A stretch of 64,000 nt of DNA from Chryseolinea soli (GTDB lineage: Bacteria > Bacteroidota > Bacteroidia > Cytophagales > Cyclobacteriaceae): NCBI RefSeq assembly GCF_003589925.1, contig NZ_CP032382.1, forward strand, positions 372,001 through 436,000, given 5' to 3'. A program made the translations under genes and the position numbers. Below are positions 28,625-36,589 of the stretch, in pieces (positions within the stretch are counted from its first letter, which is position 1; each line of letters begins with the position of its first letter). The notes below the pieces were generated by a model. That model had not been told where the DNA came from. It did not search any database and saw nothing but the letters and a program-made list of their open reading frames with translations.

Positions 28625-29359
28625 TTAAAATCTGATTCCCTGTCCCAGCGTCAAACAAAAGATCAGGTACAAGATCCCAACAACGAGGCCGTAACCATAA
28701 TGTATGTCGTCATTCCGCTTTATGGGGGAATAGTTGAGTTGTAAAAACAAAATGGGAACTGAAGCCGTCATTTCAAGCAGCCCCTCCACTCCTGCTTGCC
28801 ATCGGGCTTGCTGAAAGAAGAGGCCGGCCGCAAATGCGGAAAGAGCCGCAAACAAAAATGGCATCACAAGATCCTGCCTTGAAAGGCCGCTTTCTTTCGC
28901 CATCGGCGCCAAGGTCCTGCTGAAGAGGCGCACGATGAGAAGATAGCATAAAACTCCAGCCACGATCAGAATAAATCCTTGATAGGCTTCCACATTCAAT
29001 TCTTTGATGGCAAAGGTCCAATCTCCGTTTAGACCTACCGACGATTGCAGAACCGTCCCGGCAAACCAAAACAAATTGTAGATTGAGATGTGCACGAAAA
29101 GCAAAATCGCAAACCGCTGCTTTCTGTTTTTCAGCATCGCGAGTGCCAAAACACCGGTCAGTAGGCTGGCCATTGGTCCACCGAGGTCAACAAAGATGTT
29201 TCCCGGAACGCTTTTGAAATAGACGGACGTGAGCAGCGTGATCTTGCTTCCCAAGAGCAGGGCAGTTCCGCCATGGCCTATTACTTCGTGCGCGACATCA
29301 GAAACCATGTAGGCCAAAACACCAACGGCAGCCCATAAGGTAAGTTTGCTTTTCGTCAT
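28625..29359 (-). CDS. M50-like (site-2-protease-like) membrane protein
   Basis: 244-residue protein with about seven membrane helices. The first helix carries SDVAHEVIGHGGTALLLG, which resembles the zinc motif of M50 metalloproteases but has one extra residue between Glu and the second His (HExxGH instead of HExxH). A later NIFVDLGGPMASLLTG recalls the GPxAN region of the same family. It could be an M50-related protease with a shifted ligand or an inactive relative. No PDZ domain is present. It probably forms a two-gene unit with the gene at 28082. Confidence 0.6.
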   Translation of the reverse strand: MTKSKLTLWAAVGVLAYMVSDVAHEVIGHGGTALLLGSKITLLTSVYFKSVPGNIFVDLGGPMASLLTGVLALAMLKNRKQRFAILLFVHISIYNLFWFAGTVLQSSVGLNGDWTFAIKELNVEAYQGFILIVAGVLCYLLIVRLFSRTLAPMAKESGLSRQDLVMPFLFAALSAFAAGLFFQQARWQAGVEGLLEMTASVPILFLQLNYSPIKRNDDIHYGYGLVVGILYLIFCLTLGQGIRF

Positions 29360-29415
29360 TCGTTTTTCGATGGCCTGTTTTTAGTGTCGTGAATAATTGG
29401 AGCGACCCGAATGGG

Positions 29416-30378
29416 TCACGTCATGAGGTAACTCTTAAACTTCTCCTTATCTGCCATGACCTGCGCAACACCATTGATGCAGTCTAATTGCGGTGTTGAA
29501 CTCACGGTGGTTTTGATCCTTCCGCCAAGCTCGATCTGTCGTCGCAGGTAAGGAATGGCCGAACCCCCGCCTGTAAAATACACGCCATTGGCGAGGGCTT
29601 TTCCCACTTCCGTTTGGTTGGTCACACGCTCGATGGTTTCGCGGATCTCGTCGTTGACAAAAGTGAAATAAGGGCGGAGCACCTCGTGAATTTCGCCTGG
29701 GCTAAGCGTGATATGTTGCACCCGGATGCTCTCGTGCGTTGCATCTTTGCCTAGTGTTTCAAAAATATCGGCAACTTCCTGGTCGCTCACATTAATTTTA
29801 TGCTGGCGAAGCAGGTAGCTTTTCACCATGTGGAAGATCTTTTTGGTACCCGTTTTAAACACACCGACAGAAATGGGTCGGCTCTCTACAAAAACTGCTA
29901 TCTCCGCTTTGCTTCCGCCAAAGTCTATTAAAATGAAGTCTCTCACCTCAAAGAGGATGTTCAACCCGATGGCGGCGCAACAACTTTGGTGCATCATGTA
30001 GACTTCCACAGCGCCGGCGTGTTCACCCGAGTCCCGGTAGGCCCTCATGTCTACCGTCGTTGCGCTTGACGGGATGCAAAAAAATATTTTGAGCGATCTT
30101 TGAAGAAACGACCGCTGCTTGAGGCCCTTCTTAATGGCACCACGAAGCAGCATTTCGAACGCGTTAAAATCGCCAATCACAAAATCTACTGGCTCAAAAA
30201 GCAAATCGCGTTCAGTCCTCGAAACGGAGTCCCCAATTCCCGAAACGGCATTGGCGGATTGGTCTATGGAAATTTGTGTTCTTTCATTAAACACCAATCC
30301 GTCCTTCGCGGCAATTCTTAAAGCGTAGCTGCCGGGGTCAACAGCGATGGTTTCAGTAAAAAAGGTAAGTAAGGCCAT
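29416..30378 (-). CDS. MreB-like bacterial actin homologue
   Basis: Actin-fold ATPase related to MreB, 320 residues. Phosphate-1 loop is AVDPGSYALRI (canonical D-L-G-T/S), the connecting motif FFCIPSSATTVDMRAYRDSGEHAGAVEVYMM matches the MreB 'GVPSGITEVERRAVRESA' region, phosphate-2 loop is LIDFGGSKAEIAV and the adenosine motif is GVYFTGGGSAIPYL. It is divergent and about 20 residues shorter than housekeeping MreB. No mreC, mreD, pbp2 or rodA lies near, so it is an orphan paralogue, not the main shape-determining gene. Role could be in shape, polarity or segregation; none is shown. A gene-free 822-bp stretch lies upstream. Confidence 0.75.
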   Translation of the reverse strand: MALLTFFTETIAVDPGSYALRIAAKDGLVFNERTQISIDQSANAVSGIGDSVSRTERDLLFEPVDFVIGDFNAFEMLLRGAIKKGLKQRSFLQRSLKIFFCIPSSATTVDMRAYRDSGEHAGAVEVYMMHQSCCAAIGLNILFEVRDFILIDFGGSKAEIAVFVESRPISVGVFKTGTKKIFHMVKSYLLRQHKINVSDQEVADIFETLGKDATHESIRVQHITLSPGEIHEVLRPYFTFVNDEIRETIERVTNQTEVGKALANGVYFTGGGSAIPYLRRQIELGGRIKTTVSSTPQLDCINGVAQVMADKEKFKSYLMT

Positions 30379-31200
30379 AAAGCGTGGTTACACACAACGG
30401 CCGAATATACGCAATTGCAGCAATTCGCACGAAAGGTAAGGCCCTCCCTACTGAAAGATTTTGCAGTATCAGTCCAACATTGAAACTTTTGATGGACCAA
30501 TTTGGAATTTCACACTGCAGATCACATGCTGCTCAAATCCAGGCTCACAAAAATTTCACTGCTATTCTAACGTTCATTCAGAAAAAGATACGCGCTATAC
30601 TGAAATGGCATTGCAGTATTGTTCATGCATTCCGTTGCAGCGCATGTAAGTTTTGATTTGCAGTCCGTCGACGAGGCTTCATTGTTCATAAGCAATGCGC
30701 CATTGTTTTAATAATGTCCGGCGTCGGCAACAAACAATGGGTGTTTTGCATTGACTTTGCGATCGTCTGCCATGAGGTTTGATACCAACTTTGTCGTGAG
30801 CGGGGCACCGTCAACAAACAGCTGGGCATTGTTCATGAACTTTGTTCCTCCGTTCGTGCTCGATTGGGAATTGTTAGGGAACCACACGGCGAAGTTTGTT
30901 TCAAAGCAAGTAAAAGTGCGTTGCATTTGCTATGGAGTTATAATGCTTTGCTATAAAATGAATTCGTGATCCTGCGTTATTTTATGTGTTTGCTGTCTTT
31001 TCAGTATACATTACTACAGTGCATTATGCATTTACAGTGGTCATCGAATGTTGATGGACCATGCACATACTGTCAACACAGAAATTGCTTATTTTTTTTG
31101 GCGTTTTAATACATAGCGTATTGCCGTTGCGCAACAACGGGTGAATACGACGGCATTGCAGTTGCCGTTTTGGATGGCATAAACCAAAACTTAAAATGTT
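30379..31200. other. Gene-free stretch with recurring GCATTG words
   Basis: 822 bp between the divergent MreB-like and FN3 genes, without a convincing reading frame on either strand. The words GCATTG, CATTGTTCAT and GCATTGCAGT recur (for example near 30608, 30738, 30822, 31152), but no exact tandem or hairpin array is formed. It should contain the promoters of both flanking genes. Confidence 0.4.
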
Positions 31201-31821
31201 ATGACCATTCAAAAAGTTATCACCGGGTTTGCTCGTCTGAGAGATGAAGACCTCAACACGTTCACACAAAACATTCTGAACAAGATGACCGGCAACACAA
31301 ACTTTGTCACCCCCGCGCCGGCGCTGGCCGACGTTGAAACATCACTCAAAGACTACCAGGCTGCCCTGGCACACGCCAAGGGAGGCACCAAAGAAGCCAC
31401 TTCACTGAAACGCGAAAAGCGCGCAGCATTGGAAGCCCTGTTGCGCGACCTGGCGGCCTATGTGCAGGTGACGGGCAAGAACAACAGCACCGTTTTGTTG
31501 AGCTCGGGGTTCGATCTCCGAAAAGCCAGCACACCCATCGGCATCCTGGCCAAGCCGGTGGCGGTGAAGATCGTGCCCGGTCCCAACCCGGGTTCGGTGC
31601 GCATCTCGGTGGAGCGCATCGCGGGTGCCGACAGCTACATCTTTCAATATGTGGAAGCCCCCGCATTACCCACGTCGCTGTGGCACACCAAGGCGGCCAC
31701 CGCCCGCACGATCACAATCGACAACCTGACAATTGGCAAAGAATATGCCTTCCGCATCGGCGCGGTGGGGTCTGATCCTACGATTGTCTATTCGGAGGTA
31801 TTGACAAAGTTTATCGCTTAA
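31201..31821 (+). CDS. Fibronectin type III domain protein
   Basis: 206-residue protein without signal peptide. The N-terminal helical half (FARLRDEDLNTFTQNILNKM, then a region rich in Ala, Lys and Leu ending ALLRDLAAYVQVTG) belongs to a pattern common in Bacteroidota. The C-terminal half (about residues 115-205) is an FN3 domain with the core NPGSVRISVERIAGADSYIFQY and GKEYAFRIGAVG. The role is unknown; the lack of a signal suggests a cytoplasmic or specially exported protein. It is followed by a strong terminator, so it is likely monocistronic. Confidence 0.8.
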   Translation: MTIQKVITGFARLRDEDLNTFTQNILNKMTGNTNFVTPAPALADVETSLKDYQAALAHAKGGTKEATSLKREKRAALEALLRDLAAYVQVTGKNNSTVLLSSGFDLRKASTPIGILAKPVAVKIVPGPNPGSVRISVERIAGADSYIFQYVEAPALPTSLWHTKAATARTITIDNLTIGKEYAFRIGAVGSDPTIVYSEVLTKFIA

Positions 31822-31844
31822 CGGCGTACGACACTGGAGCGGTG

Positions 31845-31881
31845 AAGGCGCAAGGGGGGTAACACCCTTTGCGCCTTTTTT
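31845..31881 (+). terminator. Rho-independent terminator after the FN3 gene
   Basis: The stem AAGGCGCAA(A)GGG pairs with CCCTTTGCGCCTT with one bulge and is followed by six T residues. It begins 23 bp after the stop codon at 31821. Confidence 0.88.
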
Positions 31882-31952
31882 GTATAGTTATCCTTCGACA
31901 GGCATTTCATAGTTATTTTCATTAACTTAAGTCACCTCAATAGGCAAACCGA

Positions 31953-32645
31953 ATGGAGTCTCCTTCAGACGATAGCAGTGACCCAAAAAAATACTGGGAA
32001 GACGACTTCGAAGGCCTGGGTATTGATAAAATCGTGAAATTCTTTCGAACTATTATTTTCTACTTTTATCCTAAAGAAAACCAGGATCCTGAAATTTGGT
32101 ACAAAATAAGAGATCATTCCTATTCAGGTATAAGCAAACCGATGACATTTATTACCCTTGCTTTTGCCCTTGCTCTCCTTACCATTACTCTCGGCGAAGA
32201 CGGATTCAAATTAGAGGGATTTTTGAAATTAGATGTCCCCAAAGAATCATATCTCATTGTTCTTGGCATGGTCTTTCTCGGCGTTGTACCTTATGGATTC
32301 ATACTCAACAAGTTTCTAAGGGATAAAAATGTGAAACCCATTGAGACTATTAAAGTTTGCGCATATAACGTGGGCGGCGTTTTTGTTCTGCTCAGTATTC
32401 TGTTATTTTCGAGACTACTTTTAAATAAGCATTGGGCGCTTGACTTACTTATTTCGCTCCACGCAATTTATTTAGCAATTATGCTACTTAGTCAATTTTT
32501 CATGTCGGCTAGAATAGTGCATGATCGAAGTTTATCGGATCCACCATGGGCAGTGATCCTCAGTTTCATTGCCTATTACGTTTCTTTCTACCTCGTTATT
32601 TTTCTCTGGGCAGGGCTAATTTTATTAAAGAACTATTTATTTTAA
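31953..32645 (+). CDS. Five-TM membrane protein, unknown
   Basis: 230 residues. A soluble acidic N-terminus (MESPSDDSSDPKKYWEDD) with an amphipathic or short membrane-proximal segment is followed by about five hydrophobic helices (starting near residues 67, 97, 130, 160 and 197). The overall shape recalls Yip1-like proteins of Bacteroidota, but I see no decisive motif. It stands alone between a terminator and a convergent gene. Confidence 0.6.
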   Translation: MESPSDDSSDPKKYWEDDFEGLGIDKIVKFFRTIIFYFYPKENQDPEIWYKIRDHSYSGISKPMTFITLAFALALLTITLGEDGFKLEGFLKLDVPKESYLIVLGMVFLGVVPYGFILNKFLRDKNVKPIETIKVCAYNVGGVFVLLSILLFSRLLLNKHWALDLLISLHAIYLAIMLLSQFFMSARIVHDRSLSDPPWAVILSFIAYYVSFYLVIFLWAGLILLKNYLF

Positions 32646-32807
32646 TCCTTTTTCACTTGACGCCACGAGCCCATTTAGGTCCTCACGTGAAGCCAGCATC
32701 TCTGGCCACAGAGATTCAGCGAAAGTGAGTATTAATAGGTAGACAATATTAGATAGGAATCTCCTCGTCACCCTTACTTAGACATTCCCGCATCCTTATG
32801 ACAAATC

Positions 32808-33743
32808 TCACAATTCCCCGATAAAATCTCTACCTTGAATCATCCTCAAGTTCTCGTATTCCGCTAAAAGCTTTGCGTTTTCATGTACATTTTTTTCATC
32901 AATTATCTTCTTTGGCAGAACCTTAAGACCAATTAAACTATCTGCCCTTGTTTTAATGATATGCATATATTGCTTCCCCTCATCTTCAGTTATTACCCCC
33001 TCTTTAATTTTCTTATCTATCTCGGTCCTAATAACTAGGCTATTTAAGAGAGTCTTACTGTTCTGTTCAAATCTATAATGTCTGTTACTGATAATAAAAT
33101 CCCAGATCTCCTTAAAGATCATAAAAAGGGACTTAGCTGTCTCTATGCCGGTCTTAACGCCTAAGTTTGTATCGCTTCCACTATCAAATAAAATCACTTC
33201 CGTCTTGTTCTGTTCTTCACTCAGGATTTTTTCGACAATTGCAATAAGCTCTTGGAGAGCCGTCAATATGTTGATATATTTTTCAGGTTCTAGTCCCTCC
33301 CCTTCGATGGCTATTCGAAAAATAATAACCCCGTCGTTTATATCGCCACGTGATTCCCTTAAAATCTCATCAGAGATCAACATCTCCTTAGATAGCTGTA
33401 AGGTCGACAAAAGACTCTTATGAAAATTATAAAGGTTAATCACAGCAGGAAATATCAAAATATCCTTAGCCAGTTGACTCCTTAAATGTACCGTCAATAA
33501 GTGCAAATTCTTCTCAGAAAAGATTTCGTCAGCGCTTAAAAGCATTAGCATTGCGCTGTATCTTGAGTTCTGCTTTAGTCTGTCATAATTGCTCTTCGAA
33601 CGAAACAAAATAGGCACCAGTTGGCCAAAATCGAAAGCCACTCCAGGTTTTGCAAACGAACTGTCAAATTTCTCCACTAAAGATTTTGACTCCAGCTCAT
33701 TTGCTATGTCCAACAATCCGTTAACAAAATCCAGTTTTTGCAT
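32808..33743 (-). CDS. Cytoplasmic helical protein, unknown
   Basis: 311-residue protein that I do not recognise. It is predicted helical and charged, with no signal peptide or membrane helix. A middle segment INDGVIIFRIAIEGEGLEPEKYINILTALQELIAIVEK is the most structured part. A hydrophobic patch (IETAKSLFMIFKEIWDFI) follows. The coding sequence is visibly richer in A+T than the flanking core genes, and the gene is flanked by gene-poor DNA, which suggests horizontal acquisition. Function unknown. Confidence 0.7.
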   Translation of the reverse strand: MQKLDFVNGLLDIANELESKSLVEKFDSSFAKPGVAFDFGQLVPILFRSKSNYDRLKQNSRYSAMLMLLSADEIFSEKNLHLLTVHLRSQLAKDILIFPAVINLYNFHKSLLSTLQLSKEMLISDEILRESRGDINDGVIIFRIAIEGEGLEPEKYINILTALQELIAIVEKILSEEQNKTEVILFDSGSDTNLGVKTGIETAKSLFMIFKEIWDFIISNRHYRFEQNSKTLLNSLVIRTEIDKKIKEGVITEDEGKQYMHIIKTRADSLIGLKVLPKKIIDEKNVHENAKLLAEYENLRMIQGRDFIGEL

Positions 33744-34456
33744 TTACAGTCAGGTTTATAAGTATTAACTCTGATTAAAGAACTCCGACTAATCCTAATC
33801 GGAAATTGTGGTACTTGCAAATCTCCAAAATATCAACGAATTCAAAGACTTGACTTCCAAATGAACTCCAGAGCAGCTCTGCGGGTTAAAGACATCATAT
33901 TTAAGAATTTGATTGGGTAAGGTTAGCAAGGTCTTGATTGCCTCGTCTGTTTGAATTTGAGGAAGCATTTAGCAACACGATCGCCTAGTTGCTTGATCTG
34001 ATCTTTGAAATCCATAAACTGTCTGGTTAAGGTATAATAGGATAGAATTCTCCTGGGGCAGGAAATTTGAAGCACAGTTCGACGATGCGAATAATTGATT
34101 ATACAAGCCCACTCCTAAAAAATTAATATCTGGTTCTTTCCAGATTCCGAGTGGGCTGATGCGCAAGAGGACCTTACACATCCAGGGAATCGAGTTTACG
34201 AATATATAAATTCGGATTTAAAATGCAAATACACTTATCCCAACCGGGTTACAACCAATTTCTCAAAAATCGACATTTTATACATCTGGAAATTTAAAAA
34301 AATCATATCGGAAGCCCTTTCGGCATACTTGAAAATCAATTGGGGTTATTAAATTTACCGACTTGGGTGGATCCAACTCCCGTTTAGCATGTTGCAAAAG
34401 ATAGCAGAAAAACCGCCTCAGAATAATCCTCAAATATTTTCTCAAATCATAAACCT
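33744..34456. other. Gene-free A+T-rich stretch
   Basis: 713 bp without a convincing gene. It contains, at 34184-34221, a short sequence with core TACGAATATATAAATTCG that recurs at 36314-36351. I see no terminator or other repeat in it. Confidence 0.4.
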
Positions 34457-35041
34457 ATGAACTTCGACCTCCAAGATGAATTAAAAGATCTCATCAGCCT
34501 TGACAAACTAGACGACGCCATCATCCTGGCAGAACGCAAACTTCAGGCCCAACCATCAACCGCCTTTCATTCGATATTAGGCAAAAACCTCCTGCACCTC
34601 GCCACTCCCCTGGCCGATTTCATGGAAGACTTCTACAAGAGCTTAAAACCCACTTTGAAGATCAAGGCCCTCTATGGCGAAATGAACGGCTTCACCATCA
34701 ACCCCGACCTCTGGTTCCTCCTTATGTTCGCGTACGACACCTACGAAGGCCTCGACGACCTGGACTGGCTCGCCGACTATGAACACTACTCGGAAGACGC
34801 CTTCGTCCTCACCGGCTTCGAAGACCTGCAAAACGCCTATAAAGATTACCATAAGAAAAAAAAATACAAAGACGAACACCAACGAGACGCTAACGAGACG
34901 TGCGAGCTCATCATCATCCTTCGGCTCCAAGAACTTCTGAGAGCAGCCGTAAAGACCGGGAAGGCAAAAGGCATGAAGTGGGTGAAGGTGCCCGTGCTGG
35001 TGACGGCACACGACTATGATCTGATTTACAAAGCATCGTGA
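34457..35041 (+). CDS. Cytoplasmic protein of unknown function, first gene of a pair
   Basis: 194 residues, no signal peptide or membrane helix. The N-terminus is helical and TPR-like (LISLDKLDDAIILAERKLQAQPSTA), the middle is acidic and aromatic (LMFAYDTYEGLDDLDWLADYEHYSED), and the end is basic (KTGKAKGMKWVKVPVLVTAHDYDLIY). I recognise no family. The stop codon overlaps the next start by one base (TGATG), so both genes are translated together. The arrangement resembles small effector/immunity or toxin/antitoxin pairs, but nothing in the sequence proves it. Confidence 0.65.
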   Translation: MNFDLQDELKDLISLDKLDDAIILAERKLQAQPSTAFHSILGKNLLHLATPLADFMEDFYKSLKPTLKIKALYGEMNGFTINPDLWFLLMFAYDTYEGLDDLDWLADYEHYSEDAFVLTGFEDLQNAYKDYHKKKKYKDEHQRDANETCELIIILRLQELLRAAVKTGKAKGMKWVKVPVLVTAHDYDLIYKAS

Positions 35042-35292
35042 TGGACAACGCGAGAGAGAAAGAATTACTATACAAACTACTTTACCAGGTTTTGATAGAG
35101 ATTCGCGAAGAAGCGCACCTAAAAGAGAATAAGAAAATATTCTATTTGAGCGATTTAGTGCATAACGTCCCTTTGCAGCTACGCAACGCGAAGAATGAAA
35201 GTGATTATGAACGGATTCTTAAAAAAATTGAGGAACGAGCAGAGAACCGCAACATGGAGAAGTGGTTGAAAAATGCTTTGTCTCAGCTTTGA
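35041..35292 (+). CDS. Small helical protein, second gene of a pair
   Basis: 83 residues from the ATG at 35041 that overlaps the upstream stop codon; a GTG one codon earlier is possible. It is charged and predicted wholly helical (KELLYKLLYQVLIEIREEAH, ending in AENRNMEKWLKNALSQL). No family recognised. Tight coupling suggests it works with the upstream product. Confidence 0.55.
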   Translation: MDNAREKELLYKLLYQVLIEIREEAHLKENKKIFYLSDLVHNVPLQLRNAKNESDYERILKKIEERAENRNMEKWLKNALSQL

Positions 35293-35399
35293 TTTTTTTG
35301 GATATATTGAAGTCATTGTGAGGGCGGTCACAAATGATCCCAAGTCAATTTGCAATCCCAAGCTGCTGTTGTTGGTGAAGAACACCAACAACGGCGGGG

Positions 35400-35999
35400 T
35401 TATCCATTCAGGTATTCGTTCCTTTTAAATTTCACACCCTTCCTGATCAGGTAAGCATGATAGGTACTAGGAATATCATGTGTCCATTCAGGCAATATCA
35501 AAGTGATGAGAATGCGGTCCACATGCGAGATGAGTCCCATTGTTATCGCCGCAAAAAAAGGAATGCCGGCATGGTTGAAGCCGATGAGGGAGGTGAAGGC
35601 GATTAGAAGTGTGATGCCCCAAAGTTTGGAGAGAAAGGCGTGGGTGCAGGTTTCGCGTTTGAATTTCAGGAGGCTGATGGCATAGACCGCGACCTCCATC
35701 GCCAAAATGGTGTAGATCGCCAGGGCGTTGTCGCGGATCAACTGGGGATAGAGCATCCAGGTGGCAAAACCGATGGAGAGCCAAAAGATCATATCGGTCT
35801 GGCTATCCAACCTTCGCAGCGCCGCCGAAGACACGTTCGTCTTCCTCGCCACAATGCCGTCTAAGATGTCGGAGATCAGGCCTAAATACATCAACACCAA
35901 AATGAGGGGCTTGGCCTCTTCTCCTACAAAATAAGCTGCCCCTAAAATGACCGGGGCACAGAGGAAGCGGAAGAGGATGAGGGATTGGGGGATGTTCAT
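35400..35999 (-). CDS. CDP-alcohol phosphatidyltransferase family membrane protein
   Basis: 199-residue integral membrane enzyme that would transfer a phosphatidyl or similar group from a CDP-activated donor to an alcohol. The family signature is seen as DILDGIVARKT, then eight residues after Ala-Arg, then LRRLDSQTD. All four acidic residues are present, but the position normally occupied by Gly is Leu. About five to six membrane helices are visible. It overlaps the preceding micro-ORF by four bases (ATGA). Substrate alcohol cannot be told; whether the Gly to Leu change is tolerated is open. Confidence 0.82.
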   Translation of the reverse strand: MNIPQSLILFRFLCAPVILGAAYFVGEEAKPLILVLMYLGLISDILDGIVARKTNVSSAALRRLDSQTDMIFWLSIGFATWMLYPQLIRDNALAIYTILAMEVAVYAISLLKFKRETCTHAFLSKLWGITLLIAFTSLIGFNHAGIPFFAAITMGLISHVDRILITLILPEWTHDIPSTYHAYLIRKGVKFKRNEYLNG

Positions 36000-36169
36000 G
36001 AGTCGGCGGCTCTTCTATTGGTGTTCGTTTTGAACAGATGTCCAACGAAATGAATGAGGGCCGAAAGTGGCTTAAAATACGATTTTAAAGCATCCTTGGC
36101 CATTTCATTTGTGACCGACATCAGTGTCGAAATTGTTGGGGGGGTTATATTGTTTTTATCGCTTTCCAT
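35996..36169 (-). CDS. 57-residue micro-protein coupled to the CDP-alcohol transferase
   Basis: A short frame from ATG at 36169 to a TGA that overlaps the transferase start (ATGA). The product begins MESDKNNITPPTISTLMSV and ends in a basic tail TNTNRRAADS, with an amphipathic helix between (KSYFKPLSALIHFVGHLF). The run of seven C residues near its 5' end is a slippery spot. Tight overlap with a clear gene is the main support for it being real. No family recognised. Confidence 0.5.
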   Translation of the reverse strand: MESDKNNITPPTISTLMSVTNEMAKDALKSYFKPLSALIHFVGHLFKTNTNRRAADS

Positions 36170-36300
36170 AAAGATTTTAGAAAGAACCAGATAAATAGGA
36201 TAACGTCGCCGATAAACAAAACATATTCAACAACTACTAAAGTCCGCTCCTTGAAAGTAGAAATTTGAAGCTGTCTTTCGATGTAGGCGAATAATGACAA
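36145..36300 (-). CDS. Possible single-TM micro-protein upstream of the micro-ORF
   Basis: A frame ending at 36145 that overlaps the 57-residue ORF by 25 bases. From a TTG at 36300 it reads MSLFAYIERQLQ, then a strong membrane helix (VVVEYVLFIGDVILFIWFF) and a basic end KSLWKAIKTI. There is no ATG start, so its translation is uncertain; the frame stays open further upstream to about 36366. The good membrane-helix and basic-flank pattern is the support. Confidence 0.32.
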   Translation of the reverse strand: MSLFAYIERQLQISTFKERTLVVVEYVLFIGDVILFIWFFLKSLWKAIKTI

Positions 36301-36409
36301 GTCAAAGCACTTCAAGGAATCAGGTATACGAATATATAAATTCGAATCTAAGCGGCAAATCCGCGATCACAAACCGGCCAAGCGCATTCAACCTAAACAA
36401 ACAACGGCC

Positions 36410-36445
36410 CTATCCATTCAGGTGCTCATTCCGCCTCTTGAACCG
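36410..36445 (-). pseudogene. Possible 3' remnant of a CDP-alcohol transferase copy
   Basis: On the minus strand these 36 bases encode RFKRRNEHLNG plus stop, close to KFKRNEYLNG plus stop at the end of the intact transferase (35400). The DNA match is strongest over TATCCATTCAGGT. No further homologous frame is seen upstream. It may be a decayed duplicate or chance. The rest of the 36301-36589 stretch shows no gene that I can support. Confidence 0.35.
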
Positions 36446-36589
36446 GCACGTCACTGAAAACTGGTTGTATTTTCTTTTCCTGTCTCATTGCAGGCCAGGT
36501 GCGAATGAATTAAATTAGGTTAGCCATAATTTGACGATTTTTTACAACGACCAGTTGACCGTGAATTAACAACTTAGCTATTCCTAAGC

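Noticed and set aside
30708..30969. Two overlapping 72-residue frames in the 822-bp gap
   Set aside because: They occupy opposite strands of the same bases, lack good starts or neighbours, and neither resembles a known family.
33969..34181. 70-residue minus-strand frame in the 713-bp gap
   Set aside because: No start context, no recognisable pattern and no coupling to another gene.
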